NCBI RefSeq assembly: GCF_008763945.1
Contig: NZ_VTQH01000001.1
Location: 1,550,110-1,614,109, forward strand
Direction of reading: 5' to 3'
DNA: 64,000 bases
From: Microbacterium testaceum StLB037
GTDB lineage: Bacteria; Actinomycetota; Actinomycetes; Actinomycetales; Microbacteriaceae
Under the pieces are notes generated by a model that worked only from the letters and a program-made list of their open reading frames with translations, had not been told where the DNA came from and ran no database searches. The position numbers were made by a program, and so were the translations under genes. Below, piece after piece: positions 52,806-62,109 of the stretch; within the stretch, counting starts at the first letter, position 1, and every line of letters begins with the position of its first letter.

Positions 52806-54146
52806 ACCGCCGGTGAACACCAGCCACAGGAGCAGGGCGTTGAGGGCGATGAGGAAGACGGATGCCAGCACCCCGGCCGCCGTGGTCAGCCCGCTATTGC
52901 GATAGTCGCCGAGCACGTCGCGACGCCGGGTCAGGGCCACGAGAGGGACGAGCGCGACCGGGATGCCGAACGACAGCACCACCTGGCTGAGCACGAGAGC
53001 GAGGGTCGGATCGATCCCGAGGCCGAGGATCACCAGGGCGGGGACGAGGGTCACGAGCCGGCGGGCCAGCAGGGGGATGCGCGCGTGCAGCAGGCCCTGC
53101 ATGATCTCCGCTCCCGCATAGGCGCCGACGGAGGTCGAGGCCAGGCCGCTCGCGAGCAGACCGACCGCGAAGAGCGTGGCGACGAGGGGGCCGAGACCCG
53201 CGCGCAGGGCCGCGTACGCGCCCTCGAGGCTGTCGGTGCCGTCGACTCCGGCGAGGTTCGCGGCGGCGAGCAGCAGGATGGCGAGGTTCACCGTCCCGGC
53301 GACGGCGAGGGCGATCGTGACGTCCCAGCGGGTCGCCCGGAGCAGGCGCGGGGTCGAGATGCCCCGCGCGTCGGCGAGGGTGTCGGCGCGTCGCTGGGCG
53401 GTCGCCGACTCCGGTGCGTGGGCGTGCGCCGCAGCGATGGCGCCCGAGGTGCCGGCGGGGTCACCGGTGGGCGCGAAACGGTCGCGGGCGAGAGCGGAGT
53501 GCGCGTAGATCGCGTGCGGCATGATCGTCGCCCCCAGGATCGAGGCCGCGAGCAGCACAGAGGTGCTGCCCTCGAACCGCGGCACGAGGCCCGCGATCAC
53601 TCCGGCCGGCTCGGGCGGGGCGAAGAAGAGACCGAAGCTGAACCCCACCGCGATGATCAGTAGCAGCCCGATCAGCACGGTCTCGAACGCCCGCGCTCCG
53701 CGTCGCGTCTGGACGAGTAGGAGGCCCATCGAGACGACACCCGTGATGGCGCCTCCCCACACCAGGGGGACGCCGAAGAGCAGGTGCAGGGCGACGGCCC
53801 CGCCGATGACCTCGGCGACGTCGGTGGCCATCGCGACGAGCTCCGCCTGCAGCCAGTAGGCGCGGCGCGCCCAGGGCCGACGGATGCGGCGGCCGAGCAC
53901 CTGGGGCAGGCTCTCGCCCGTGACGATGCCGAGCTTGGCCGAGAGGTACTGGATCAGCCAGGCCATGACGTTTCCGAGCACCACGACCCACACGAGCAGG
54001 TAGCCGAAGGTGGCACCCGCGGTCATGTTGCTCGCGACGTTGCCCGGATCCAGGTAGGCGACGCCGGCGACCATGGCGGGCCCCAGCAGCCAGAGAGCGC
54101 GTCCCGGCGCGTGGCGACGATCCACGACCTCCATGGTTTTCGGCAT
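52803..54146 (-). CDS. mntH: Nramp-family manganese transporter
   Basis: 447 residues, 11 membrane segments. The metal-binding motif of TM1 is DPGNVASN (33-40), and TM6 has the MPHAIYAHS (Met-Pro-His) motif, the standard Mn/Fe site. A loop of about 50 residues (about 245-295, Ala/His-rich) follows TM6. ATG 54146 is 6 bases after TACGGT (leaderless) and sits inside an operator palindrome. The frame open to 54224 would read through both operators and is rejected. Cotranscribed with the MntR-like repressor. Confidence 0.94.
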   Translation of the reverse strand: MPKTMEVVDRRHAPGRALWLLGPAMVAGVAYLDPGNVASNMTAGATFGYLLVWVVVLGNVMAWLIQYLSAKLGIVTGESLPQVLGRRIRRPWARRAYWLQAELVAMATDVAEVIGGAVALHLLFGVPLVWGGAITGVVSMGLLLVQTRRGARAFETVLIGLLLIIAVGFSFGLFFAPPEPAGVIAGLVPRFEGSTSVLLAASILGATIMPHAIYAHSALARDRFAPTGDPAGTSGAIAAAHAHAPESATAQRRADTLADARGISTPRLLRATRWDVTIALAVAGTVNLAILLLAAANLAGVDGTDSLEGAYAALRAGLGPLVATLFAVGLLASGLASTSVGAYAGAEIMQGLLHARIPLLARRLVTLVPALVILGLGIDPTLALVLSQVVLSFGIPVALVPLVALTRRRDVLGDYRNSGLTTAAGVLASVFLIALNALLLWLVFTGG

Positions 54147-54180
54147 CCCGAAACCGTAGCAATCTTTCGGCCTGCCGAAA
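54138..54180 (-). promoter_or_regulatory. Twin MntR-type operators and -10 of mntH
   Basis: Two palindromes TTTCGG-N4-CCGAAA lie at 54138-54153 and 54165-54180, centres 27 bases apart. The -10 box TACGGT (54158-54153, minus) lies between them and shares one base with the first. The first palindrome also covers the start codon. Occupancy of both would block transcription, and so fits repression by the adjoining DtxR-type protein. Confidence 0.82.
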
Positions 54181-54325
54181 AGTGGCATCCGGTCGCCGAC
54201 ATCGCACGATTCGCACGAGGCCACGCGTTGCCGACGCGCCGCAGCGCGTGCGATCGGGCGGATCGTGTGTTGTCGCGGCGAACGCCGGTCGTGGGGCGCG
54301 CACGGGGCGCGAGGCGACGCGCGGG

Positions 54326-54331
54326 TAGCCT
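54326..54331 (+). promoter_or_regulatory. -10 box of leaderless SpoU gene
   Basis: TAGCCT ends 6 bases before GTG 54338. Confidence 0.6.
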
Positions 54332-54337
54332 GAGGCG

Positions 54338-55036
54338 GTGACGGATGCCCAGAACCCCACGCCGTCGCCGGGCGAGACGACCCAACCCCGACCGACCGGC
54401 TCCGCGCCCGCGCAGGACGACCCCACCCCCGCCGCCACCCACGGCGTCGGTCCTTGGCCCGGGGGACCGGACGAGTGGCCCGACGACCCGCGCTACGACC
54501 GCGAGCTGCTCGAGAACGGCGATACCCGCAACGTCGTCGACGACTACCGCTACTGGAGCATGGACGCGATCGTCGCGGACCTCGACGAGAAGCGGCACCC
54601 GTTCCACGTCGCGATCGAGAACTGGCAGCACGACCTGAACATCGGCTCCATCGTGCGCAGCGCCAACGCGTTCCTCGCGGCCGAGGTGCACATCGTGGGC
54701 AAGCGCCGCTGGAACCGGCGCGGGGCCATGGTCACCGACCGCTACCAGCACGTCCGCCACCACGAAGACGTCGCCGCCTTCACCGCCTGGGCGCGAGAGG
54801 CGGGACTTCCCGTGATCGCCGTCGACAATGTCGAGGGGTCCGTGCCGGTGGATCGCGCCGAGCTTCCCGAAGCGTGCGTCCTGCTGTTCGGTCAGGAAGG
54901 GCCGGGGCTGTCGCCGGAGGCGATCGAGGCGGCCACGGGCGTGGTCGAGATCACGCAGTACGGCTCCACCCGCTCGATCAACGCCGCGTCGGCTGCCGCC
55001 GTGATCATGTACGAGTGGTGCCGCCGCTGGGCGTGA
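54338..55036 (+). CDS. SpoU/TrmH-family RNA 2'-O-methyltransferase
   Basis: 232 residues. A Pro/Thr-rich acidic N-terminus (about 1-60) precedes a SPOUT domain with NIGSIVRSANAF (motif 1), LLFGQEGPGLS (motif 2) and ITQYGSTRSINAASAAAVIMYEW (motif 3, split over the last 30 residues). The knot motifs are intact, so it should be active on tRNA or rRNA; the target nucleoside cannot be told. GTG 54338 is leaderless. Confidence 0.9.
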   Translation: MTDAQNPTPSPGETTQPRPTGSAPAQDDPTPAATHGVGPWPGGPDEWPDDPRYDRELLENGDTRNVVDDYRYWSMDAIVADLDEKRHPFHVAIENWQHDLNIGSIVRSANAFLAAEVHIVGKRRWNRRGAMVTDRYQHVRHHEDVAAFTAWAREAGLPVIAVDNVEGSVPVDRAELPEACVLLFGQEGPGLSPEAIEAATGVVEITQYGSTRSINAASAAAVIMYEWCRRWA

Positions 55037-55130
55037 CCCACCTCGGGCTTCGGGGCCGAGCCGACCGTGGCGCGTCACGGGCCGGCGCCGATCGCGCCGC
55101 CGATCCCGTCTCGCGGGAGCGCTCGTCGCG

Positions 55131-56465
55131 TCAGGTCGGGTCGCCCGCGCTCATCCACGCCTGCCCGCGCACGCGCAGACCGAGGGTGAGCGCTCGCGCC
55201 ACCATGTAGACGCCGAAGAAGGCCGCGGCCAACCACGCCAGCCCCCCCGCCCCGCCGCCCGCGAACAGCGCCACCAGCACGAGCGCCGGAGCGTAGGGCA
55301 CGAGGTTCAGCAGCCCCGCGAGGGCGAGATAGCGCGCATCGCCGGCCCCGATCAGCACCCCGTCGAGCACGAAGACGAACCCGGCCAGCGGCTGCGCCAC
55401 GGCGAGCACGAGCAACGCCGGCTGGATGAGCGCGGCGATCTCGGCATCCCCCGTGAAGATCAGTCCGATCACGCCCGAGGCGGCGGCCAGAACCGCGCCC
55501 ACCGCGACGCCGAACCAGATGCCCCAGGCGCTCGTCCGCGTGAGGACTCGTCCGACCGTGTCGTTGTCGGCCGCACCCAGGGCGCTGCCGATCAGCGCCT
55601 GGGCGGCGATCGCGAGGGCGTCGAGGGCGAAGGCGGCCGTCGAGAAGATCGTGAACGCGATCTGCCATCCGGCGAGCTCGGCCGAGCCGAGCCCCGTCGC
55701 CACGGCGACCGTCGCGAGGAACGCCGCGCGCAGGCTGACCGTGCGCAGGAACAGCCACCCGCCCGAGCGGACGGTGCCGCCGAGGCTCTCGCGCGAGAAG
55801 CCGAGGGATGCCGTGTGCACCCGCGCCAGTCGCTTGGCGACGAGGACGTAGGCGCCGACCATTCCCCACTGCGCCACGACCGTGCCGATCGCCGAACCCG
55901 CGATCCCCCAGCCGAAGCCGTAGATGAACAGGGCGTTCAGCAACGCGTTGGCGCCGAAGCCGAGACCGGCGATCCACAGCGGGGTGACGGTGTTCTGCAT
56001 TCCGCGCAGCAGGCCCGTGGCAGCGAAGACCACGAGCATCGCGGGCAGGCCCCACATCGAGATCGCGAGGTAGGTGCGCGCGTTCTCGGCGACGTCGGGG
56101 GCGGCGCCGAAGAGGTCGACGATGCCGGGGGTCGCGAGCGAACCGGCCGCGGCCAGCAGTGCGCCCAGGCACAGTGCGAGCCACATGCCGTCGATCCCGA
56201 CGCGTACCGCGCGGCCGTACTCGCCGGCGCCGTAGCGTCGCGCGACCGCGGGCGTCGTCGAATAGGCGAGGAAGACCATGAGTCCGACGATCGTCTGCAG
56301 CACCGCCCCGGCGATGCCGAGGCCGGCGAGGGGAGCGACGCCCAGGTGCCCCACCATCGCGGCGTCGACGATGAGGAAGAGCGGTTCCGCGATCAACGCC
56401 CCCAGCGCCGGGAGGGCGAGCCGCAGGATGGAGCGGTTCAGCGTCGCGGGCGCAGGGGTAGTCAC
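55131..56465 (-). CDS. MATE-family efflux transporter (DinF-like)
   Basis: 444 residues, 12 membrane segments in two homologous halves. The N-terminal segment ILRLALPALGALIAEPLFLIVD and AMVGHLGVAPLAGLGIA match the DinF branch of MATE transporters. Likely exports drugs or oxidised metabolites by H+ or Na+ antiport. GTG 56465 is leaderless, 6 bases after TAGGCT. Divergent from the M13 peptidase gene. Confidence 0.92.
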   Translation of the reverse strand: MTTPAPATLNRSILRLALPALGALIAEPLFLIVDAAMVGHLGVAPLAGLGIAGAVLQTIVGLMVFLAYSTTPAVARRYGAGEYGRAVRVGIDGMWLALCLGALLAAAGSLATPGIVDLFGAAPDVAENARTYLAISMWGLPAMLVVFAATGLLRGMQNTVTPLWIAGLGFGANALLNALFIYGFGWGIAGSAIGTVVAQWGMVGAYVLVAKRLARVHTASLGFSRESLGGTVRSGGWLFLRTVSLRAAFLATVAVATGLGSAELAGWQIAFTIFSTAAFALDALAIAAQALIGSALGAADNDTVGRVLTRTSAWGIWFGVAVGAVLAAASGVIGLIFTGDAEIAALIQPALLVLAVAQPLAGFVFVLDGVLIGAGDARYLALAGLLNLVPYAPALVLVALFAGGGAGGLAWLAAAFFGVYMVARALTLGLRVRGQAWMSAGDPT

Positions 56466-56471
56466 GGTCCG

Positions 56472-56477
56472 AGCCTA
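56472..56477 (-). promoter_or_regulatory. -10 box of leaderless MATE gene
   Basis: TAGGCT (minus strand) ends 6 bases before GTG 56465. Confidence 0.6.
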
Positions 56478-56557
56478 GGGTGGGCCACCGACACCGCCCG
56501 AGCGGCGCACCCGCGGCGGGCTGGCCCTGTTTCGAGCCCGTGTGGATGTGAGGCACA

Positions 56558-56563
56558 TATCCT
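56558..56563 (+). promoter_or_regulatory. -10 box of leaderless M13 peptidase gene
   Basis: TATCCT ends 6 bases before ATG 56570. Confidence 0.55.
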
Positions 56564-56569
56564 GTCTCC

Positions 56570-58549
56570 ATGACCGACATCCCCCGCTCCGGTCTCGCGC
56601 TCGACGAGCTCAGCGACGAGATCCGCCCGCAGGACGATCTGTTCCGCCACGTGAACGGCAGCTGGCTGGAGCGCACCGAGATCCCCGACGACAAGGCCCG
56701 TTGGGGCTCGTTCCACCTCATCGCCGAGCAGGCCGAGGCGGACGTGCGCTCCATCGTCCAGGAGTCGCAGGACGCCGAGCCGGGCAGCGAAGCCCGCAAG
56801 ATCGGCGACCTGTTCGCAAGCTTCATGGACACCGACCGCATCGAGGCCGCGGGCCGCGAGCCGCTCGCGCCGCAGCTCGACCGCGTCGACGGCGTCACTG
56901 ACATCCCCTCCCTGCTCCGGCTCATCGGCGAGCTCGAGCGCGACGGGATCAGCGGACTGCTGACGCTGTTCGTCGAGCCCGACCCGGGCGACCCGACCCG
57001 CTACGTTCCCGTCGTCTACCAGGGCGGCATCTCGTTGCCCGACGAGAGCTACTACCGGCTCGAGAACTTCGAAGAGACGCGCACCGCCTACCGCGCGCAC
57101 ATCGAGCGCATCCTCGAGCTCGCCGGAGTCGCCGAGGCCGCGGCATCCGCGGATCGCACCTTCGGCCTCGAGACCGACATCGCCCGGCATCACTGGTCGC
57201 GCGAAGACAGCCGCGACTCGGTGAAGACCTACAACCTGAAGTCGTGGGACGACACCGTCGCCCTCGCGGGCGTCGACCTCGAGCCGTGGCGTGCGGGGGT
57301 CGCCCCGGGCCATGAGGACGCGCTCGCCGAGGCCGTCGTCTACCAGCCGAGCTTCGTCGAGTCGCTCGGTGCCCTGCTCGTCGAGGAGCGCCTCGACGAC
57401 TGGAAGGCGTGGCTGCGCTTCAAGATCGTGCACGCGGCCGCCGCCTTCCTGTCCGAGGCGTTCGTCGCCGAGAACTTCGCGTTCTACGGCACGCAGCTCA
57501 CCGGCGTGCCCGTCAACCGCGAGCGCTGGAAGCGCGGCGTGAGCCTCGTCGAGGCGGCGCTGGGCGAGGCGATCGGCAAGGTCTACGTCGAGCGGCACTT
57601 CCAGCCCGCGGCCAAGGAGGCGATGGACGGCCTCGTCGCCAACCTCATCGAGGCGTACCGCCGCTCCATTCAGGGGCTGTCGTGGATGACCGACGAGACG
57701 CGCGAGCGCGCCCTCGCCAAGCTCGACACCTTCGTTCCGAAGATCGGCTACCCGGTCCGGTGGAAGGACTACTCCGAGCTCGAGATCACCGCCGACGACC
57801 TCGTCGGAAACGTCCGTCGCGCGCACGTGTGGGAGCACGACCGCCAGCTCGCCAAGGTCGGCCAGCCGATCGACCGCGACGAGTGGTACATGACGCCGCA
57901 GACGGTCAACGCGTACTACAACCCGCTCATGAACGAGATCGTGTTCCCCGCCGCGATCCTGCAGTACCCCTTCTTCGACGCCGACCGCGACGCCGCCGCC
58001 AACTACGGCGGGATCGGAGCGGTCATCGGTCACGAGATCGGCCACGGCTTCGACGACCAGGGCAGCCGCTTCGACGCCGACGGGTCGCTGCGGGACTGGT
58101 GGACGGATGCCGATCGCTCGGCGTTCGAGGAGCGCACCAAGGCCCTGATCGCCCAGTACGAGGCGCTCGTCCCCCAGGGGCTGAGCGAGGAGCACCACGT
58201 CAACGGCGCGTTGACGATCGGCGAGAACATCGGCGACCTCGGCGGTCTCGGGATCGCGATCGCCGCCTACCGCCTCTTCCTCGAGAGCCAGGGCGAGAGC
58301 GATCTCGACGGGCCGGTCGTGGACGGGTACACCGGCATCCAGCGGCTCCTGCTCAGCTGGGCGCAGATCTGGCAGCAGAAGGGTCGGGATGCCGAGACCA
58401 TCCGCCTGCTCACGATCGACCCGCACTCGCCGAACGAGTTCCGTTGCAACCAGATCGTGCGTAACATCGACGCGTTCTACGACGCGTTCGAGGTCACCGA
58501 GGGCGATGCCCTCTGGCTCGACGCCGACAAGCGCGTCACCATCTGGTGA
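56570..58549 (+). CDS. M13-family metallopeptidase (neprilysin/PepO-like)
   Basis: 659 residues. Zinc site HEIGH at 488-492, third ligand Glu552 in ENIGD, and substrate motif NAYYNP at 447-452, all standard for M13. The N-terminal domain (about 20-400) covers the active site, so peptides are expected rather than proteins. There is no signal peptide or membrane anchor, unlike eukaryotic neprilysin, so it is cytosolic. It ends in the family's typical W (VTIW). Leaderless ATG 56570. The next gene follows after 42 bases with its own Shine-Dalgarno. Confidence 0.94.
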   Translation: MTDIPRSGLALDELSDEIRPQDDLFRHVNGSWLERTEIPDDKARWGSFHLIAEQAEADVRSIVQESQDAEPGSEARKIGDLFASFMDTDRIEAAGREPLAPQLDRVDGVTDIPSLLRLIGELERDGISGLLTLFVEPDPGDPTRYVPVVYQGGISLPDESYYRLENFEETRTAYRAHIERILELAGVAEAAASADRTFGLETDIARHHWSREDSRDSVKTYNLKSWDDTVALAGVDLEPWRAGVAPGHEDALAEAVVYQPSFVESLGALLVEERLDDWKAWLRFKIVHAAAAFLSEAFVAENFAFYGTQLTGVPVNRERWKRGVSLVEAALGEAIGKVYVERHFQPAAKEAMDGLVANLIEAYRRSIQGLSWMTDETRERALAKLDTFVPKIGYPVRWKDYSELEITADDLVGNVRRAHVWEHDRQLAKVGQPIDRDEWYMTPQTVNAYYNPLMNEIVFPAAILQYPFFDADRDAAANYGGIGAVIGHEIGHGFDDQGSRFDADGSLRDWWTDADRSAFEERTKALIAQYEALVPQGLSEEHHVNGALTIGENIGDLGGLGIAIAAYRLFLESQGESDLDGPVVDGYTGIQRLLLSWAQIWQQKGRDAETIRLLTIDPHSPNEFRCNQIVRNIDAFYDAFEVTEGDALWLDADKRVTIW

Positions 58550-58591
58550 GGCTCTGTTTGTTGCTCTTCTGACGCGGAAGGAGCCACGCTC

Positions 58592-59563
58592 GTGGGCATG
58601 CCCCCGGTTCCCGAGCCCAGCACGCCCGACCCCGTCGGCGGGCCGGTGGAGTCGTCTCGACGCGACGCCCCGGCCCTCCGCGGGGCGGGGCGCAAGGGTC
58701 CGAAACGCCTGCCCCGCCGCGCGGCTGCGGGTCGTCGGTCGTTCACGGCGACCCTGCGCTCGCTCGACGAGCTCGCCGCGTCGGGGGCGAAGGTGTCGGT
58801 GCGCATCGACGACCTCGACGGGGGTTCGACCGAGGTTCTCGCGGGCGACGATTTCCTCACGCTTCCGGTCGGCGGACTGGGCGTGGTTCCGCTGCTCATC
58901 GAGGCGGCGGCCGCCTTCGAGTCGGGCCGCCTCGACCCTCTCGAGATCGTCGATCGCGCGTCCGTGCACGGCGCGGCCCACGGCGGGGTGTGGCAGCACC
59001 TGAAGGCTCCCGCCCTGCCCCTGACCGATGTCGCGATGCTCGCGGCTTCGTCGGGCGATGCCCTCGCCGTCAACGCTTTGCTGCATCGGGTCGGCCTGCA
59101 GTCGGTGCGCGCTCGCGTCGAGCAGCTGGGGTTGCGCCGCACGGCCCTGCTCGACCGCTTTCGCGACGACCGCGGACCCGACGACGCCCCGCACCTCGCG
59201 CTGTCGACGGCGCGCGAGATGGCGAAGGTCTTCGCGGGGCTCGTGAACTCCACGATCGTCTCGCCCGGGGTGAGCGCCCAGGTGGCCGAGTGGCTGAGCC
59301 TCAACCACGACCTCTCGCTCGTGGCATCCGCCACCGGTCTCGATCCCTTCGCGCACGAGAACGACCAGCACGGGCTGCTCTTCATCAACAAGACGGGGCG
59401 GGCCGCGGGCGTGCGTGCCGAGGCGGGCGTGCTCGGCGGACCCCGCGCGGGGATCTCGTACGCGCTGATCGTGAACTTCGACGATCTCTCGATCGCGCAC
59501 CGCCTGCGCGCGCACGACGCCTTCCGCGTGCTCGGCGTCGAGCTGATGGAGTACGTGTACTGA
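58592..59563 (+). CDS. Class A beta-lactamase-like protein without catalytic Ser/Lys
   Basis: 323 residues. A basic N-terminus (about 1-50) lacks a signal peptide; residues 55-320 have the layout of a class A serine hydrolase. The SxxK active-site motif, expected near 93 in TLPVGGLGVVPLL, is replaced by Gly-rich sequence with neither Ser nor Lys. The SDN-like loop reads ASSGDALAVNALL, while the KTG motif (INKTGRAAGVRAE) is intact. It is therefore probably non-hydrolytic and may bind a peptidoglycan-like or other ligand. GTG 58592 has AAGGAG about 8 bases upstream. Possibly in one operon with the following two genes. Confidence 0.75.
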   Translation: MGMPPVPEPSTPDPVGGPVESSRRDAPALRGAGRKGPKRLPRRAAAGRRSFTATLRSLDELAASGAKVSVRIDDLDGGSTEVLAGDDFLTLPVGGLGVVPLLIEAAAAFESGRLDPLEIVDRASVHGAAHGGVWQHLKAPALPLTDVAMLAASSGDALAVNALLHRVGLQSVRARVEQLGLRRTALLDRFRDDRGPDDAPHLALSTAREMAKVFAGLVNSTIVSPGVSAQVAEWLSLNHDLSLVASATGLDPFAHENDQHGLLFINKTGRAAGVRAEAGVLGGPRAGISYALIVNFDDLSIAHRLRAHDAFRVLGVELMEYVY

Positions 59564-59673
59564 GGCCCGGACCGGGAATGGTGCCGCACCCGACGCCGGA
59601 GCGCAATCCCTCCTTTCGAGCCCCGACCCGCTGGGACGCTGGTGGCCTCGAAACGAAAGAAGGGACCGAAGCC

Positions 59674-59949
59674 ATGTCGGACACCACTCCCACCAACGAC
59701 CCGTTCGCCGCCTCGAGCGGACCCGAGGGGCACTCCATCACCGATTGGACCGACCTCGGTCGCGAGATGTGGTCGTACCTGACCGGTCGCGGCGCCGCCG
59801 TCAATTACTCGTTCGTCGACATGACCGTCGAGGTGCCGCGCGACATCGGCCCTGACGCGCCCCGCGCGACCTGGAAGCTCAACGGCACGCTCCGCGTCAC
59901 CACGAGCGACGACACCGCGGCCGGGTCCGACCCGTACCGCGGCAACTGA
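59674..59949 (+). CDS. Small hypothetical protein
   Basis: 91 residues, not recognised. A disordered N-terminus (SDTTPTNDPFAASSGPEGHS) is followed by an ITDWTDLGREMWSYLTGRG helix and a beta-rich end (VNYSFVDMTVEVPRDIGPD, then TWKLNGTLRVTTSDD). The start ATG 59674 has GAAGGGA upstream. It stops 14 bases before the FHA gene, so the two are cotranscribed, and the pairing suggests a shared role. The frame is open further upstream only because of GC bias. Confidence 0.65.
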   Translation: MSDTTPTNDPFAASSGPEGHSITDWTDLGREMWSYLTGRGAAVNYSFVDMTVEVPRDIGPDAPRATWKLNGTLRVTTSDDTAAGSDPYRGN

Positions 59950-59963
59950 GGGCAGGCGCCATC

Positions 59964-60857
59964 ATGGTGCGCCTCGACATCGACCTCGCCTTCTCCGAGA
60001 CGGAGGAGGGGGCGGATGCCGGCACCCCGCCGTTCGAGGGGACGATCACCGCCGCGGGCACCGAGGTGCGCATCGTCGTCAGCGACCCCTCGCGGTTGCC
60101 CGGCAACGGTCGACGGACGCTGGCCGAACTGTCCACGGTCGCCGAGGCCCTGGCATCCCGAGGCATCTCGGTGAAGCTCGAGGGACCGGACGGGCCGATC
60201 CTGCAGCTCGGCGCGGTCAAGAGCGGTGCGCTGCAGCGGGTCATCACGGGGTCGAAGCACATCCGGCTCGGCTCGGTCTCGGCGGTGGCGCCCCTGCTGG
60301 TGCGTCGCAACGGCGATCGGACGCTCACCTTCCCCATCCCGCCCGAGACGCCGCTGCCCCTCGTGCCGACCGTCAACCGCACGGTGCGACGGCGCATCAC
60401 GACGACGCACTACACGCCCGGATCCGGTCGTCCGCGCCTGATCTTCGCCGTCGGCGACTCGTCGTGGGACGGCTCGCGACCGCGCGAGTTCGACCTGCTA
60501 CCGACGAAGACGACGATCGGCTCGGGTTCCGACGTCGATCTGCGGCTTCCCGGTCTCGCGCCGTTGCACGCCGAGATCCGGCACGAGGGCGACGACGAGT
60601 ACGTGCTGTACGGCTTCGACCAGGTCGGCGGTGGCGGTGCCCGCGAGCAGGGCCCCGGCCGCGATCGCGGAGGACGCATCCTCCGCACCGGCGCGCGTAT
60701 CGAGCTGGGCGACTGGCGCCTGGCGTACTTCCGCGCCGAGTTCGCCGACCACGGCCGCCCCTACGGCGGTCGTCAGGGCGGCGAGTTCTCGGATCAGCGC
60801 AAGCAGCCGCCGCGCGGCGGCACCGGCCCGCTCAGTCGCGCGACCGACCCGGAGTGA
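59964..60857 (+). CDS. FHA-domain protein
   Basis: 297 residues. The N-terminal half (about 1-150) is beta-rich and unrecognised: it starts MVRLDIDLAFSETEEGADAG and contains a TAEVRIVV-like strand pattern. Residues about 155-250 form a forkhead-associated domain, with TTIGSGSDVDLRLPGLAPLHAEI as the phosphothreonine-binding loops, though the usual G-R-x...S-x-x-H reads less clearly (LAPLHAEI). A Gly/Arg-rich tail follows. No kinase gene is in sight. ATG 59964 follows the 91-residue gene directly. Confidence 0.78.
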   Translation: MVRLDIDLAFSETEEGADAGTPPFEGTITAAGTEVRIVVSDPSRLPGNGRRTLAELSTVAEALASRGISVKLEGPDGPILQLGAVKSGALQRVITGSKHIRLGSVSAVAPLLVRRNGDRTLTFPIPPETPLPLVPTVNRTVRRRITTTHYTPGSGRPRLIFAVGDSSWDGSRPREFDLLPTKTTIGSGSDVDLRLPGLAPLHAEIRHEGDDEYVLYGFDQVGGGGAREQGPGRDRGGRILRTGARIELGDWRLAYFRAEFADHGRPYGGRQGGEFSDQRKQPPRGGTGPLSRATDPE

Positions 60858-60860
60858 TCC

Positions 60861-60937
60861 CGCGCGCGTGAGGGGTCGTCTTCTGCCGCCTGGCGTGACC
60901 GCAGGCGACAAGAAACGACCCCTCACATCTGCGCGCG
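60861..60937. repeat. Long inverted repeat between FHA gene and purU
   Basis: Arms TGAGGGGTCGT... (60869-60892) and its complement (60902-60925) match at 20 of 24 positions around a 9-base loop. Outer CGCGCG words at 60861-60868 and 60931-60937 can extend the stem. It lies between convergent genes and has no T-run. Confidence 0.8.
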
Positions 60938-61031
60938 GGCGTCTCGCCCCCCCTGTGACGCCGAGACTCGTGCCCGGCATTATCACGGGCGCCGGGCTGG
61001 CCGCGGCGGCCGGGGCCCCGGCATCCGGGAT

Positions 61032-61913
<882 letters not shown>

Positions 61914-61959
61914 CGGACCATTATTCCGTGCGCGGGTGGCGTCTCCGACCACGCGGGGC

Positions 61960-62060
61960 GTCGTTTCGGGGCGTCGTCGGTGGCCCCGGGGCCACTTCGG
62001 TCGCCCCGGGGCCACGTCAGCCGCCCCGCCGCCGGCCGACCACGCGCGGGGGACCGAGCC
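61960..62060. repeat. Intergenic GGCCCCGGGGCC words
   Basis: GTGGCCCCGGGGCCAC and CGCCCCGGGGCCAC, with GGGGCGTCG words before them, lie in the purU-MFS gap. The same palindrome forms the array at 19.5-19.7 kb. Confidence 0.7.
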
Positions 62061-62096
62061 CGGCGCCACCCCCGCGCCGATGTCGGTGGCCGGGGA

Positions 62097-62102
62097 TAGC
62101 CT
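62097..62102 (+). promoter_or_regulatory. -10 box of leaderless MFS gene
   Basis: TAGCCT ends 7 bases before GTG 62110. Confidence 0.55.
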
Positions 62103-62109
62103 GGAACGC

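Noticed and set aside
56462-59515. Antisense ORF of 1017 codons over the M13 peptidase and hydrolase
   Set aside because: Shadow of two well-supported plus-strand genes; low complexity, no ribosome site and no domain.
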